This document shows positions 33,882-47,300 of a stretch of 64,000 nt of DNA, piece by piece (within the stretch, counting starts at the first letter, position 1; every line of letters begins with the position of its first letter). Position numbers and translations under genes: made by a program. This DNA comes from Tribonema minus (Eukaryota > Sar > Xanthophyceae > Tribonematales > Tribonemataceae): the NCBI GenBank assembly GCA_017506865.1, contig JAFCMP010000223.1, positions 1,488,001-1,552,000 of the forward strand, read 5' to 3'. The notes under the pieces are model-generated. The model worked only from the letters and a program-made list of their open reading frames with translations. It did not search any database and had not been told where the DNA came from.

Positions 33882-34405
33882 GCCGTGCCTGATGAATGTG
33901 CATTGCGCCACTGACAGCGTACATAGGGAGCAGGGTGCGCCAGGAATGCTGCACGTCTATGTGCATCCGCCTTCACCTCATGTGCCAGCAGCGGTACTGT
34001 TACTTCCAGCAGTGCATGATTGCTGATTATCTTACTGCGAGCACGAGTACGGATTGTCAATATACCCGGTTTTTGCTGTTTCGTCACAAACAAAACAATG
34101 CCATGCGAAGTCCACAGCTATGCAAAGTCTCATTCCGATGCAGCGCCTTTGAACCGTACACGTAGACCTGGCTTTGGGAAGGCGCAAGCTACTGCTGATG
34201 ATCAACACATCTGCTTGCCGCTTTGACGCATCGGTCCATGTCATTGATGTCACGTGTTTGCGTCAACTGTGCACCTGAGTGCACCGACCTACATTTGCCA
34301 ATAGCGCTGCTGGCGTCAATCGACAGATGCTTGTCTCCTGTTGAGGCATTACCTATTATTGCTCGCACATATGCCGGTTGCTCACATGTGTGCCAGCCCC
34401 ACACC
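33638..34405. other. Upstream region of EF-hand gene with CTG repeats
   Basis: It holds telomere-like CCCTAA words (33,673-33,702) and a (CTG)n-rich tract at about 33,783-33,893 with a pure core of about 14-15 units near 33,825-33,868. No gene is supported apart from the flanks. Confidence 0.6.
33783..33893 (+). repeat. CTG/CAG trinucleotide repeat
   Basis: The tract is mostly CTG with a few TTG, CAG, CCG and CTA interruptions. Read on the minus strand it would encode poly-Ala or poly-Gln, but no convincing exon contains it. Confidence 0.9.
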
Positions 34406-35113
34406 TCACCTGTTGTGTGTCAGTGTGTGCAGCTGCGCGCCTGCCATCACTCCATCGTGCTCCGCCGCCACCTTCGCCCCGCTGGTCCCCCCCAGCGACA
34501 CTGCCGCAGCATGCTTCAGCAATACGTCCACATCAGCCGACGGCCTCAGGCCGTCCGACTCTGGCGGCCGCGCGGAGCTCTGCGACCGATGTGGGGGGGA
34601 ACCTATAGATCTGTGCCGAGGTGATGCTGGTGTCACGGAGCCAGGCACAACTCTGTGGTCACGGGGTCGCCCTGCCGCCAGCAGGTCTCCGTTGGCAGAT
34701 AGAGCTTTGTAGAGCTGATCTCGGATGGGGCTTCCGGTGCTGCACCGAGGCTGCCCTATTGGCGCGTCGCTGCCTGCAGTGGCGGGTGGGCGGGTGTAGC
34801 GCAGGCTGCTTTCTGAACCAGCCCTGCCGATCGCTCGAGGAGTTGGGCTACTGGTTCGGACCAGGGGGCTGAGAAACTTGTTGGTGGTGGCTTGCGCTAC
34901 TTGAGCTGACTGGCGCTTGATCGGTCCGTCTGACGAGCAGCATGGACACTTGGGTTCTGCTGATGATTGTGGAGAGGTCGCCTCATGTGGTGTGCTGACT
35001 TGCAGTGAAGGCCTTGGCATGCTGCGCAGGCTGCAGCCTGCTGGTGGCTGCAGTCGGCGCCGCTTGGTTGGTGGATAGACGTTCTTGCTACCGACGCCGA
35101 CCCGCAAATGCAT
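34406..35113 (-). CDS. Hypothetical disordered protein
   Basis: A single 235-codon frame, stopping at its lower end. It is rich in Ser, Pro, Arg and Ala. It has a basic cluster TKRRRLQ near residue 16 that could be a nuclear localisation signal, a CPCC cluster near residue 57, many SP/TP dipeptides, and a C-terminal more regular stretch (VDVLLKHAAAVSLGG). I recognise no domain. It is divergently placed 280 bases from the elongation factor gene. A 123-codon frame on the other strand overlaps it but is less protein-like. Confidence 0.45.
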   Translation of the reverse strand: MHLRVGVGSKNVYPPTKRRRLQPPAGCSLRSMPRPSLQVSTPHEATSPQSSAEPKCPCCSSDGPIKRQSAQVAQATTNKFLSPLVRTSSPTPRAIGRAGSESSLRYTRPPATAGSDAPIGQPRCSTGSPIRDQLYKALSANGDLLAAGRPRDHRVVPGSVTPASPRHRSIGSPPHRSQSSARPPESDGLRPSADVDVLLKHAAAVSLGGTSGAKVAAEHDGVMAGAQLHTLTHNR

Positions 35114-35393
35114 GTATTACTACTCGATGATTCTGCGATCAAGAGCATCTGCTTTTGGAACTTATCGTTACAACGAGTTGACTCGCAAAAAAAACAAGCA
35201 GTTCAAGCCTTCGCTGCAGCCACTAGCTTTGCCCACAGTCGAGCATCGGAGCATCTGGCCCAGCACTGCCAGCAGCAGCTGCCCTCATTCCTCCCAACAG
35301 CAGTGGACGTCACACAGCAGCTCGGTGCACACTGTTCTCACACCACTAGCGAACCTCAAATCCCACTGGCAGGTCGTACGCACCACAGGCAAG
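35114..35393. promoter_or_regulatory. Putative bidirectional promoter
   Basis: The 280 bases separate the divergent starts at 35113 (-) and 35394 (+). No clear TATA box is visible. It is inferred as a shared promoter only from gene arrangement. Confidence 0.3.
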
Positions 35394-38300
35394 ATGAACA
35401 AGGCACTGATGCAGCGCGCGTTGCAGAAGCGGACAGGACCACCGAAACCGGGAGGAGGGACAGGGGCCAAGCCCACCGCAGCAGCGGCGGTGACGGTTGC
35501 GCCTGCTGCAAAGGTCGTCGGGCCTCCGCCAGAGATGCAGAAGGACTTGGTAGCGGCGAAGGCGGCCAGCGATGCAGGGGACCATGCTGCAGCAGCTTCA
35601 GCTTATCAAAGCATAGTCAAGGTGCGCAGCCCATGTCCTGACTGAGGTCATGTGCCCGTGCAGAATTCTGTGGACTAAGGCTGGTCAACGCGTCACCATG
35701 GTGGTCGTCGCCTAAGCTAAATTTGGCTTGCCATGCAAGGCAGCTTTATGAAGCCAGAAGCATCAGCATTCATAGCGTCCGCTTGACTCAATGCATGTGA
35801 AGCTGCACCACGCGGCTCTGTCCTATGAAATTCCTCTTTTCAGGCCACCCGTCAGACCGTTTCAGCCCAATTCTGAAAAAAAGCTTGGCTCTGATGGTAT
35901 GCCTGTAGAGTCGGGATTAAGCAATAGTTTTGCTGTGATGAAACTCGTTGGCTTCTCACAGGCGCTGAGTTTCGTCGACTGCATACATTTTTCATATGTC
36001 TGCGTCGGCCGCACTGGAACTTCAGGCAGTGGTGCTGCTGCTTGCATGTGTTCATAGCTGTGCTTTTGATTATCGAAGTTGGTTGCGCTGCTTAACTTGC
36101 TAATGTTCTCACTCAACAGAACAACTATGGTTCAATTTGTTGATGCCTCAAATCATCGGGTATTCGAATGCTGTGTTTCGTACAATTATGAAAATGAATC
36201 AAAAGATTGCAGAGCTCTAGGTGACATGGGTTGGTTAGCCTCAAGTGCCTTTCAACAATAACCATGGTCGCTGTTGCTGCAGCAATTGGCCACGAGTCGA
36301 TATAATATTCAGCATGCTCGAGCATTGTGCGTGCCACTTTGTGAAATGAAATTGACTTCCTCTCGCCGAACATCATTCCTCTGGCGTTTGACGCTTACAG
36401 TAAAATCTTGTTTACAACAAATTTACAAGATGATTAACTCAATGCATCATTCATCCTAGCGCAGCACTCAAGCATGATATATGCCATGCTCTGCCGTGGT
36501 GAACTGATCAGCTTAAATACATTATTGGTGGAAGGCACCTGCGGCTAACCACCCGTTGTGACCTAAAGCTCGACCAACCTTTTGATTCATTTTCACATGC
36601 GGGATAGCATTGCAACGGACAAGGGCCATCGTTTGCTGTGTAGCGTCAAGTCATTTAATCTCTCAAGAATGCTGACGCGAACCCAGAAGCTTTCGCGCCT
36701 GTATTGCATGCAGGAAGGCTTTTGACTACTGTTACGTTTTTCAGACACGTTGTACTGTGCAGCATGAAGTCTGTGACTGTACACTCACTACACTGCAGCG
36801 TCTGTTCCTGTCATGTCAAAGGCTCTGCAATGATCAGAGCATTTCTTCCCACAACCCCACACCCTGCAACATGATTGATACAACAGCAGCTTTCCTGCGG
36901 AGCCTGCTCTCTGTAGTCTGCCACCATTCGATGCTTGACACACTGTCTGCATCCTCACATTGCCGCAACAATCTCAGACATACAAGGAGTCGGCTGCAAT
37001 GAAGGACCCCAAGGTGTCGGGCAATGTGCTGCTGCTGTACGGGAAGGCTGCGCTGGCGGCGGGGGACAGGGACGTAGCAGCTGCTCAGCTGGCTGCTGCC
37101 GGAGCGCTGCTGCCTGCCAACCCCCAGGTACATACATACCCCCAACTTGACATACCTACCCTTGTTACATACCTTGGACTGGAGCAGCAGTACCTTGCGG
37201 GGCAGGACTGTGCTGAGGACACTTCTCCTCTGGGGGGCGCGTTTTACGGTTTGATTGTCTGAAGGCAACTGAGTTGTTTTCAGTACAGCATGTATATTTG
37301 TCGACAAGCCCATTGAATAATCAAAATGAGCATACAAGTATTATGCGACACACGCTTCGAAGTATAGACTTTATGTAATGGGAGTGTACCAGTAGAGGCT
37401 TGATGTCCATGTTGACAAATTGCAGACCTGCTTCGCCTCTCTCAGTGATTATTTGTCGCAAAAACACATTTGGGGAGGTCATCTACTAGTGAAAAAACGG
37501 TTACGAACCGGTTACAGTTGCTGCAGAACTCTGACTCTGGTGCTGGTTCGCAGAGGTCTTGCTGCCACGCTTTCAACTTTTTACGTCTTTAAACCAACCG
37601 TGCACGTGTAGGTATACGTGCATACAACATGCCGCCGTTGCTAGCGCACACCTAGTTAGATGACCTCACACTCGAAAAGCAACGCTCAAACGTAGCCGTG
37701 TGCACAAATATCTCACAGGAAAGAGGGTGTGTGGTCTAGCACAATCAACGGTAAATGGTATGTTACGATTAGGGTTGCAATATGTGCTACAATCAGGGTT
37801 AGGAGTGGGCACAAGGTCTGTGGTGCTGTAGTTTGGCAACAGGCATTTCATTTGTGGCCAGCAGTGGTAACCACCGGTAAGGTTGAGATACTTGCAATGC
37901 ATCTACTCGCAGCTGGAAGTGGCGAATCAGCTCAGCACATGCTTTCAATGCGATCATACACACAGAGTGACACACTTATCATAGTGAACATCACGGGCAA
38001 TACATTGTGTCGACTGTCAGAGCACAGCGAGTGTAGCATCGCAGTGCTGCCCATGATGCAGGTCAGACAGGCACCATATCATACCTTACATCAACGCACT
38101 CCAGCAGCAGCCCGTGCACTTTCATTCAGTCAATCATTATCGTGTATAATTGGACTGTGCGCTTGATGCACCTGATTTCGGGTTCCAGGTCATATTTTTT
38201 ATGTGTAGAAGTATGTAGAAGTATGCACTACTCCGGAGTAGTGTCTCAGTTGTTGAACAAGACTGTTGACAACGCTATCATTTTTCAACTGTGCCAATCA

Positions 38301-41300
38301 CAAACTTCAACAGGTGTGGCGGTCGCTTGTGGAGTGCCACGAGGGGACTGGCAACCTGGGCGCGCTGCAGGGGGCCCTTGCGCGTTGCGTGGAAGTAGCG
38401 GAGTCTAAGGGCAACTTCTCACGCTCCAGGCCTCTGCGCCTGCGGCTGGCGGAGGTGCAGGAGGACCTGGGTGACAAGGGAGGTCAGTGTCCGTTACAAA
38501 TGTAACCGTAGAACGGTATCTTTATTTGTTGACATTGACGAGTCAAAGTTATCAGAACAACGGAGTCCAAGGGCACTCTAGGCCTCTGCGCCTGCGGCTC
38601 GCTGAGGTGCATAAGGACACAGGAGGTCAGTGTCAAATACATCACTTACAAATGCAACTCTCAGGCAGAACTACCAATTCTGAACGTGTCTGTCAGTTTA
38701 GAGGACAGAGTCAAGCATGCTGTCCGTGGACCTGACTGGTGGTCAGCGCTACTCACAGTGTAACTGTTGTGCAACTGCAACTGGTGCATAGACGTGGCAC
38801 GCTACTGTGAGGCAGCGCAATGTGTTGCACGCGCCTTCGAGGGAGGCCAGTGGCATATCAACACCGGGGGGGCAGTGCAACAATGTATTGAGGTGGGGGG
38901 TCAGCGTGTTGAAGGTCATGTTGAAGTGCATGCTGATTATTGTGTCTGTGGCTGATACGTCGCAGGCCCTAATGATGCAAGGAAGGCATATCCATTTGCT
39001 TCAGAGGCTTCGTGTTTCGTGTTTCACGCTTACCTGCCTATGGGCCATTTGTACGCTCGGGAGAGGGGCTACGATAGCACATGTCATGCTTGATGCACAG
39101 AGCACTGACGCGCAACGATGTTCATGTGGGCCTACACGCCATACACACATTGACGGTCTCGTGTCATCGGTGAATGCATCAACTCACGTGATTGCTCACT
39201 GTATGGCCGCGCGCAGGCGCGCTGGCCACCTTTCAGGCCTACATCGGAAGGGAAAGAGCTTGTCATAAACCACAGACGGTCTCATTCATTGGTGAATTTG
39301 TCGTTTCACGCGATCGTTCGTTGCACCACGGCCCGCAGTCTCGCTCGCCACCCTCAAGGCCTTTGTCACCAACGGCAAGGCCATAGATTCATCGGTGAAT
39401 TCATCAATTCACATGATCCCCCCCCCCCCCCCTGCGCAGGCGCGCTGGCCACCCTCAAGGCCTTTGTCACCAATGGCAAGGCCATCAACGCCCCCGCAGA
39501 GGACGGCGCCCCTAGCGGCGCTGACGACGAGCTTAACGAGCTCATGCGGCTGCGATGCTCAGCGCTGACGCGCGGCCTCAGCGGAAAGGCGGTTTCGCTT
39601 CCGACAGGGCCCCCCTCCCCCCCCCGTGCCAGGGGGGTGAATGGGGGGGATGGGGGGGGGGAGAGAGGGCGGTCAGCGACGATGGAGGTCATGCCCGCGG
39701 TGAACGGGCGGCGCGCGCCGACGGCTGCCGCCGCTGCCGGTGAGTCACAGCTTGAAGTTAGTGTTGAAGTTAATGTAAAAGGACGATGAAGATTTTTGTC
39801 ATGCCTGCGGTGAACGGGTGGCGCGCGCCGACGGCTGCTGCCGCAGCCGGTGAGTCACGCCTTGAAGTAGGTGTTGAAGATGGACCTCACCTCCATATCT
39901 GCCTAACCCCCCCCCGCAGGCGGCGCGCGCGACGCCAGCCCCTCCAGCGTCCGCAGCGGCTCCACCAACGCGAGCACCATTTTGACTGCACTCCTCTCAC
40001 TGTATATACCTACATGCCCACTCACCTCCATACCTACCTTACCCCCCCCCCCCGGTAGGCGGCGCGCGCGATGCCAGCCCCTCCAGCGTCCGCAGCGGCT
40101 CCACCAACGCGAGCACCGTCTCGACGATCGCGCCGCGCGGCGACGGGGACCCCCCCGTGGCAGGTTGGATTCTGCTGGCAGCGGCGCAGCCTACGCAGAG
40201 CCTGGTGGAGCTGCGCGCGATGGGCGATAGCGAGCGCCTGGAGAGGCTGAGCACGCTGTGCCTGATGCTATCGGGGGAGGAGACGGGGGAGGGGCGCAGG
40301 CGCGCGGCGGTGGCCATCGCAGGTATGTAGTACTTCCAAGTTTGAAGTAGATGTTTGGTGTATTGTTTATGCAGCAAGTGTGTGTACAGAAATGGGGGAG
40401 GGGGGCAGGCGCGCGGCGGTGGCCATCGCAGGTAGTACTTCAAGTTTGAAGTAGGCGTTTTTTTGGTGTCTTGGTTATGCAGCGTGTGTGTGTACAGAAA
40501 TGGGGGACGGGGGCAGGCGCACGGCGGTGGCCATCGCAGGTAGCACTTCAAGTTTGAAGTAGGCTCAAGTGTCTAGAAACGCAGCGTGTGTGTGTTTCAG
40601 GGTTTCAGGGGTGGCATACATGTAGTACAGTGTACTTCCGATGGAAGTAGACTTTGTGTCTTGGGATACGCAGCGTGTGTAAACAGAGGCAGGGTTTCAG
40701 GCGTATCACACATGTAGTACAGTGGACTGGTGATGGACATCTCGTTGTGTACTCACGCGCAAATGAGCGCAGCGTTTCGATGCGATCGGCTGACGTTAGT
40801 ACAGGGCGCAGGCGCGACTCTGTGGCCATCGCAGGTCAACCATAACACGCAACTCACATCCTGTGTGTTATACACGGGAGCATGCATGCACACAGGCCAA
40901 TCGCAGCTAGGACTTGAGGTTTGAAGTCGGGTGTGTTGGTTGCATTTGCATACATGCAGCGCGTGCATGTATGCATCCACGCCATAGTGACAGTGAGAAA
41001 ACATGCCTGCAAGAAGCGTGAACGCTTGGAGAAAGCGCCCTCAAGAGTCGCGAACGACCGGCGTTGCTGTCTGCGGCTGCGCTGAGCTCACTGCATGCGG
41101 CCAGTGCACTTCTTCTGCTCGTTCGATGCAGCAGATGCAAGGAAGCCACGGCATTGTGGCATTGGACCATCAGGAACCGAGTGCTACGGCGCCTTTCACA
41201 GACCATATTGCCATTTTCGGCGGTAGTTTTGCTCGCAATGGCAAGGTCTACATGTGCGTCATGTGCGTCCACGAATGCAAGTGTGTGGTGTGACAGTACG

Positions 41301-44300
41301 CGGCTGCGGTGAGCTCACTGCATGCGGCCAGAGCACTTCTTATACTCGTTAGATGCAGCAGATGCAAGGAAGCAGCAGATGCAAGGAAGCCACGGCATTG
41401 TGGCATTGGACCATCAGGAACCGAGTGCTGCGGCGCCTTCACAGACCATATTGCCCATTTTCGGCGGTAGTTTTGCTCGCAATGGCAAGGTCTACATGTG
41501 CGTCCACGATGCAATTGTGTTGAAGGGAAAGCCTATATTTAACTTGCAACTGGTGTGACCCTGAGGCAAATGCTCAGCGCCACGTATATACAAAGTATGT
41601 CCCTCTCTTACCCCCAACACCTATGTTATACACCCCCTACGGGCTACCTAGCCGCCATCAACCCTGATATCTACTCTTCATCAACCCTAATACGTACCCT
41701 ACCCCAACCCCCCCCCTAACGCCCCCGCGCAGAGGCCATCGCCGCGTCCTCCGCCGAGGCCCCCTGGGTCGAGGCGCAGCTCGCGGGCTTCCTGGCGGAC
41801 GCCTCCGCCCCCACCGCTCGCGAGGGCGCGCTCCTTGCCGTTCAGGCGCAGTCGCAGCTGGCGCGCCACGCCGCAGAGCCGTTTCTCGCGGCGCTGCTGC
41901 CGGCGACGCTGGCGGCGCACGCAGACGCCGCGCCGGCGGTGCGGCACGCGGCGGTGGACGCGGGGCAGGCGCTCGTGCGCGCGCTGAGCCCGCACGCGCT
42001 GCGCCTCGCGCTGCCGAGCGTGCTCGAGGGCATGGACTCGCGCGAGTGGCGCATTAAGGTACGTAGGTATGGTGTTGATGTGGGTAGCCTACATACCCTG
42101 TGCGCGCGCGCTGCGCGCCTCGCGCTGCCGCACGTGCTCGAGGGCATGGACTCGCGCGAGTGGCGCATCAAGGTATGTAGGTAGCTATGGTGTTGATGTA
42201 TGTAGTTCGCCCACTGGAGATGGTGGCAGCGCTCACCGTCTGATTGTGATCATGGCAGGTTCTAGGCTTGATTGTGAACGTGTCCACGCACGTATCGACG
42301 CTGTGGGTGCAGGTTTGCTCTCTGGAGATGGTGGCAGCGCTGGCCTTCAAGTTAGGGTTACTAGTAGAGTCATATTTGCAGTTACTAAGGGTTCAGGTTT
42401 TGATCAACACCTCATGATTCCATGCGCCCGCATTGACAATCTCGCTGCAGGTCGGCTCCTTGGAGATGGTGGCAGCGCTCGCCAGGACGGCGCCCGTGCA
42501 GCTCGCTGCCGCGCTGCCCGAGATCGTCCCGGTGGTGTCGCAGCAGGTGAGCACTGCGCCACTTTGAAGTTGCACTTGCAGTTGCATCGACGACGGTTGC
42601 GCTCGCCACACCGCTCAGCAACCGCTTGGCATTGTAACTGTCGGCGTCGTGGCAGGTGATTGCCGCAGTCACACTTGTACCTTGAGCACATTGATGGCTG
42701 TCATGTGGATTTTATTACGATGCAACGCCACACTGGTCACCACAAGGTGTAGGCCGCCTCCAACTGGAATACTGCAGGAGTATACTTCAGAAGGATCGCC
42801 TACAATTCTCGTACTAATGCTGCTGTTAATGGCAACTCTCGTTCTCCAACGCCAAGCTCAGTGCCTTGTTGAGTAAGAATTTATTCGCATTAACTTTTCG
42901 ACTCCGACTCCGCTGCAGGTCTGGGGCACACACCGCCAGGTGCAGGCCGCCTCCAACCCTACACCTGAATTTTAAAATAATTAATCAGTTTTTCTGTTAA
43001 CCGTGGTGGATATCACTACACACTGCTTTGCGCTCGCGCCGCCGCTGCAAGTGCAGGCCACGCACCGCCAGGTGCAGGCTCATCAGTACTAGTGACAAAG
43101 CTCAGCGCTTTATCCAGCAACCACTGGTTCATGTTCACTTATCGCCTACGCTGCCTCGTCGTCGCCCGCAGGTCTGGGACACGCACCGCCAGGTGCAGGC
43201 GGCCTCCAAGCACGCGCTGCTCGCGGCGTGCGCGTGCATCGCCAATCCCGACATCGAGCCCCTCGTGGACCGCCTCGTCTCGGTCATTGCGCACCCGGAG
43301 GAGACGCTCGCAACGCTAGACGCGCTCATGGCGACGACTTTTGTGACTCGCGTCGACGGCGCCACGCTGAGCGTCATCGCGCCGCTGCTGGGCAAGTGCC
43401 TGCGCGAGCGCGCGGCGGCGATGCGGCGCAAGGCGGCGCGCGTCATCTCCAACATGTGCAAGCTCGTCATGGACCCCGTGGACGTGGCGCCGTTCGTGCC
43501 ACTGCTGCTGCCCGCGCTGCAGAAGGTGCGTGCTCAAGTTCAACAATCAAAGGTTGTAACGTTAACTTGAACATGTCATGGACCCTGTGGACGAGGCGCC
43601 GTTCGTGCTGCTGCTGCTGCCCGCGCTGCAGAAGGTGCGTGCTCCAGTTCAACAATTAAAGAATGTAGCATCACCTTCATGACTTTCGATGTGTTCGTGC
43701 CGCTGCTGCCCGCGCTGCAGAAGGTGCGTTCGGACGGGGCGCGTGCTAAGTTCAACAATCCTGTAGTGGCAACTTCAAATATGCGGACGTGGCGCCGTTC
43801 GTGCTGTTGCTGCAACCCATCACGTCAATCATTCAACGCCAACGTCGCAGAACAGAGTCGGGCTCCGAGTTTCCTTCTGCACGACGCCAGCGCTCAACCC
43901 CCCCCCCACCCTGCCAATTCCAGGCAAAGTATAATCATGTCACAGAGCACTCATGCCGCCACTTCAACTGACACCCTGCCCCCCTTCGCTCCCAATGCAC
44001 CCCCCCTCTCTGCCAGGTCGAGCCAGAGACCTCCAACCCCGAAGTCACCGCCCGTCGCGCAGGAGGCCCTTGACACGCTCGTGCGCGCGCTCGGCAGCAA
44101 AGTAGAATCATGGCATAGAGTACGATGCCACCACATCAACTGACTCCCCCCCCCCCCCCCCCCCCCCCCAACCCCCCTTTCCCTTATCTGCCCCCCCTCC
44201 CTGCCAGGTCGTAGCGGAGACCTCCAACCCCGAAGTCACGGCTGTCGCGCAGGAGGCCCTCGACACGCTCGCGCGCGCGCTCGGCAGCAACGTAGAATCA

Positions 44301-47300
44301 TGTCATAGAGTACAATGCCACCACTTCAACTGACACCCTGCCGCCCTTTTTCGCCCCATGCCCCCCCCCCCTCTCTCTGCCAGGTGGTGGCAGAGACCTC
44401 CGACCCCGAGGTCACGGCCGTCGCGCAGGAGGCCCTCGACACGCTGGTGCGCGCGCTAGGCGGCGGCGCCGCTGCCGCCAAGGCACGCGGCGGCGCCGCC
44501 CCCGGGCCTTCCCCCGAGGAGGTCACCGCGATGCGCGCAGAGATGCTGGGGCACCTGCGCAGGGCTGTCATGGCGCACATGGCACCGGCAGCGGCGGTGG
44601 CGACAGCCGTTTTGTCAGAAGATGGTGAAGATGATGAGGAGGGGAGCGAGGAGGGGGAAGGGGGGGTGGTGGCGGCGAAGTCGCCCATGACGGACGCGGC
44701 GCTGGGCTACGTGGCGGCGCTCTGCACGTCACTGGTGCTGTACGGGCGCGGCGAGCAGGTCAGGCTCAGGAATAGGGTTAGGCTTACGGCGCAGGGTTAG
44801 GGTTTAGGTTTAGGTTTAGGGATAGGGGTTAGGGGTAGGGTTAGGTGCGCGCATGTGTCGTTGTCGTAACGCGCCTGTGCGAATGTAGGGTTAGGGTCGG
44901 TGCCTCTGCTAACCCGACGTGCATGCTGCAATTTGGGTACAGATGAGGGTCAGGCTTAGGGGTCAGGGTACAAATGGGCGTCTGACCGCTGCATGCTGAT
45001 TGCGCAGGTGCTGCTGCTGGTGCTGGCACCCAACTGCAATCACAAGTCCACCTGCAATCACTGCACGCTCTACGAGAGCAACAAGCACGCGTTGCTGCTG
45101 CGCACCTGCGATCGCAGCCTGCCGTACAACTCCGATGCGTTGCCGATTGCTGATGCTCAACCACAATACCCCCACCCACCCTGCATGGCAGTGCCGGCCC
45201 AGCAATTAACTCGCGCTGACGATGCCCATGCTCTGCCGCAATGCCCAGGGCCCCACGGAAGTAAGCGCGTGGCGCTCGGCAGTAATGCCGTACCTGCTGG
45301 CGGCGGGCGCTACGCAGGAGGCTGCGGACGCGGCGTATGCAGCATTTTACGACGCCGCCGCAGGTGCGTCACCCTCGACTTGAAGTATAACTTTATTGTT
45401 TTCAGGATTGAAGTTGAATAAAGTGCTCGCCAGCAGGGAACTTGGTGTGTACTCAATGTGTACTCAATGTGTACTCGGTGCGCCCCCTCTGTGGTGCTAC
45501 TACTTTACGCCACACTCAGCATGCGTGCTCGCCAACGATGGCGACAGCGGCTACGCCGATTTTTCTGCAGCACACGCTCATTGTGTCCTCCATGTGTACC
45601 CCATGCGTAGGCAAGTGGCTCACGACGGCAAGGCGGCATTGCTGACCTGTGTTCGCAAAACAGAAACAAGCATCCGCAACAGCACGCATGCTGCGCTTAT
45701 CACGCACTTTTGAAGCAATGGTGTACCAGATGTGAACTCCACATGTATTCTGTGTGTACCCAGTTCGCGACGGACGACGGCGACGCCGCTGCCGCCACCT
45801 CCAAAACGTACACACAAGTGCCCGTGGTAGCAGCCTCTGTATTCATATCATTGTGTGCTGCGAGTCACTCTGTATGTGCCCGTGATATACATAGCAGCCT
45901 CTGTACTCATCCTTTGAACTACCTAATCGTGTACACTATTTGAACTATGTATGTACTACGTGCGAACCCCCAGGCGCGCTCGCGGCGGACGACGGCGACG
46001 GCGACGCGGCCGACCTCTGCAACATTGAGTTCTCGCTCGCGTACGGCGGCAAGATCCTGCTGCACAACACGCGCTTGCGCCTGCGCGCGGGCCACCGCTA
46101 CGGCCTCATCGGCGCCAACGGCGCGGGCAAGACGACGCTCATGCGCAACATCGCCAACGGCAACATCGACGGCCTCCCCGACGACCTCCGCACCGTGTAC
46201 GTCGAGCACGACATCGTGGGGTCGGACGCAGACACCCCGGTCGCGGAGTTCGTCGCGTCGGTGCTCCCCGCCAGCGACGACGCCGACGCAACGGCGCGGC
46301 GCGCGCGCATCGTGGCGACGCTCAGCGGCGTGGGGTTCACGGACGCGATGCTCGCGGCGCCCGTGTCATCGCTCAGCGGGGGGTGGAAGATGAAGCTCGC
46401 GCTCGCGCGCGCCATGCTCATGAACGCCAACGTCCTGCTGCTGGACGAACCGACCAATCACCTCGACACGACCGCCGTCGCGTGGCTCACGCGCTACCTC
46501 GCCTCGCTGAGCGACGTCACGGTGCTCGTCGTCTCGCACGACACGGCGTTCCTCGACGACGTCGTGACGGACATCCTGCACTACGAGTCGCAGAAGCTCG
46601 TGCCGTACCACGGCAACCTCACGCACTTTGTGCGCCTGCGCCCCGAGGCGAAGTCGTACTACGAACTGGACGCGGCGACGCTCCGCTTCAAGTTCCCCGA
46701 CCCCGGTCCGCTGGACGGCATCAACTCCACCACCAAGTCCATCCTCACCATGAACAACGCCACGTACACGTACCCCGGCGCGGACAAGCCGACGCTCGCG
46801 GAGGCCAGGTATGTATCATAAGCGCGCGTACATACCTACCTTTGTGTACCTATACATACCCCGGGGCGGACAAGCCGACGCTTGCGGAGGGCCAGGGTAT
46901 GCATGTAGGTAACTGCAAAGTGTGAGCGTACCAGGAACCTACCCTGTGCGCTCGCCATGATGCTAGGTGCCGTTCGCCCCCCCCTCCCTCTCGACATTGT
47001 GTACGTGTGCTCCCCAGACGTGCTAGCTTACATTTGGGAGGCTGCGTAACTGAGGTTCTGCTGTTTCGCCAGATAGCATCGCACTCCCGGCAAACAAATG
47101 GAGAGTCGGGGAGGGAGGTACTATCCCGCAGTGACCAACGAGTGCTGATGTACAACTCGCACAGTTGAATAGGGTTCTCAGTAGCCTTCAACCGGACGGG
47201 CACAAGTATCACACGCTTGCGGGTCTGCATCGCTTGCAACTTTGAGTCACGCACATTTTTGAGCCGCTCACAAGTCCGACTCGCCCATGACTCTGTATCG

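Noticed and set aside
45008-45170. Possible extra exon of the elongation factor ([13 protein letters not shown])
   Set aside because: Exons 9 and 10 join directly in phase 0 at 44758/45249 and restore the expected W...MPYL motif; this segment matches no part of the family.
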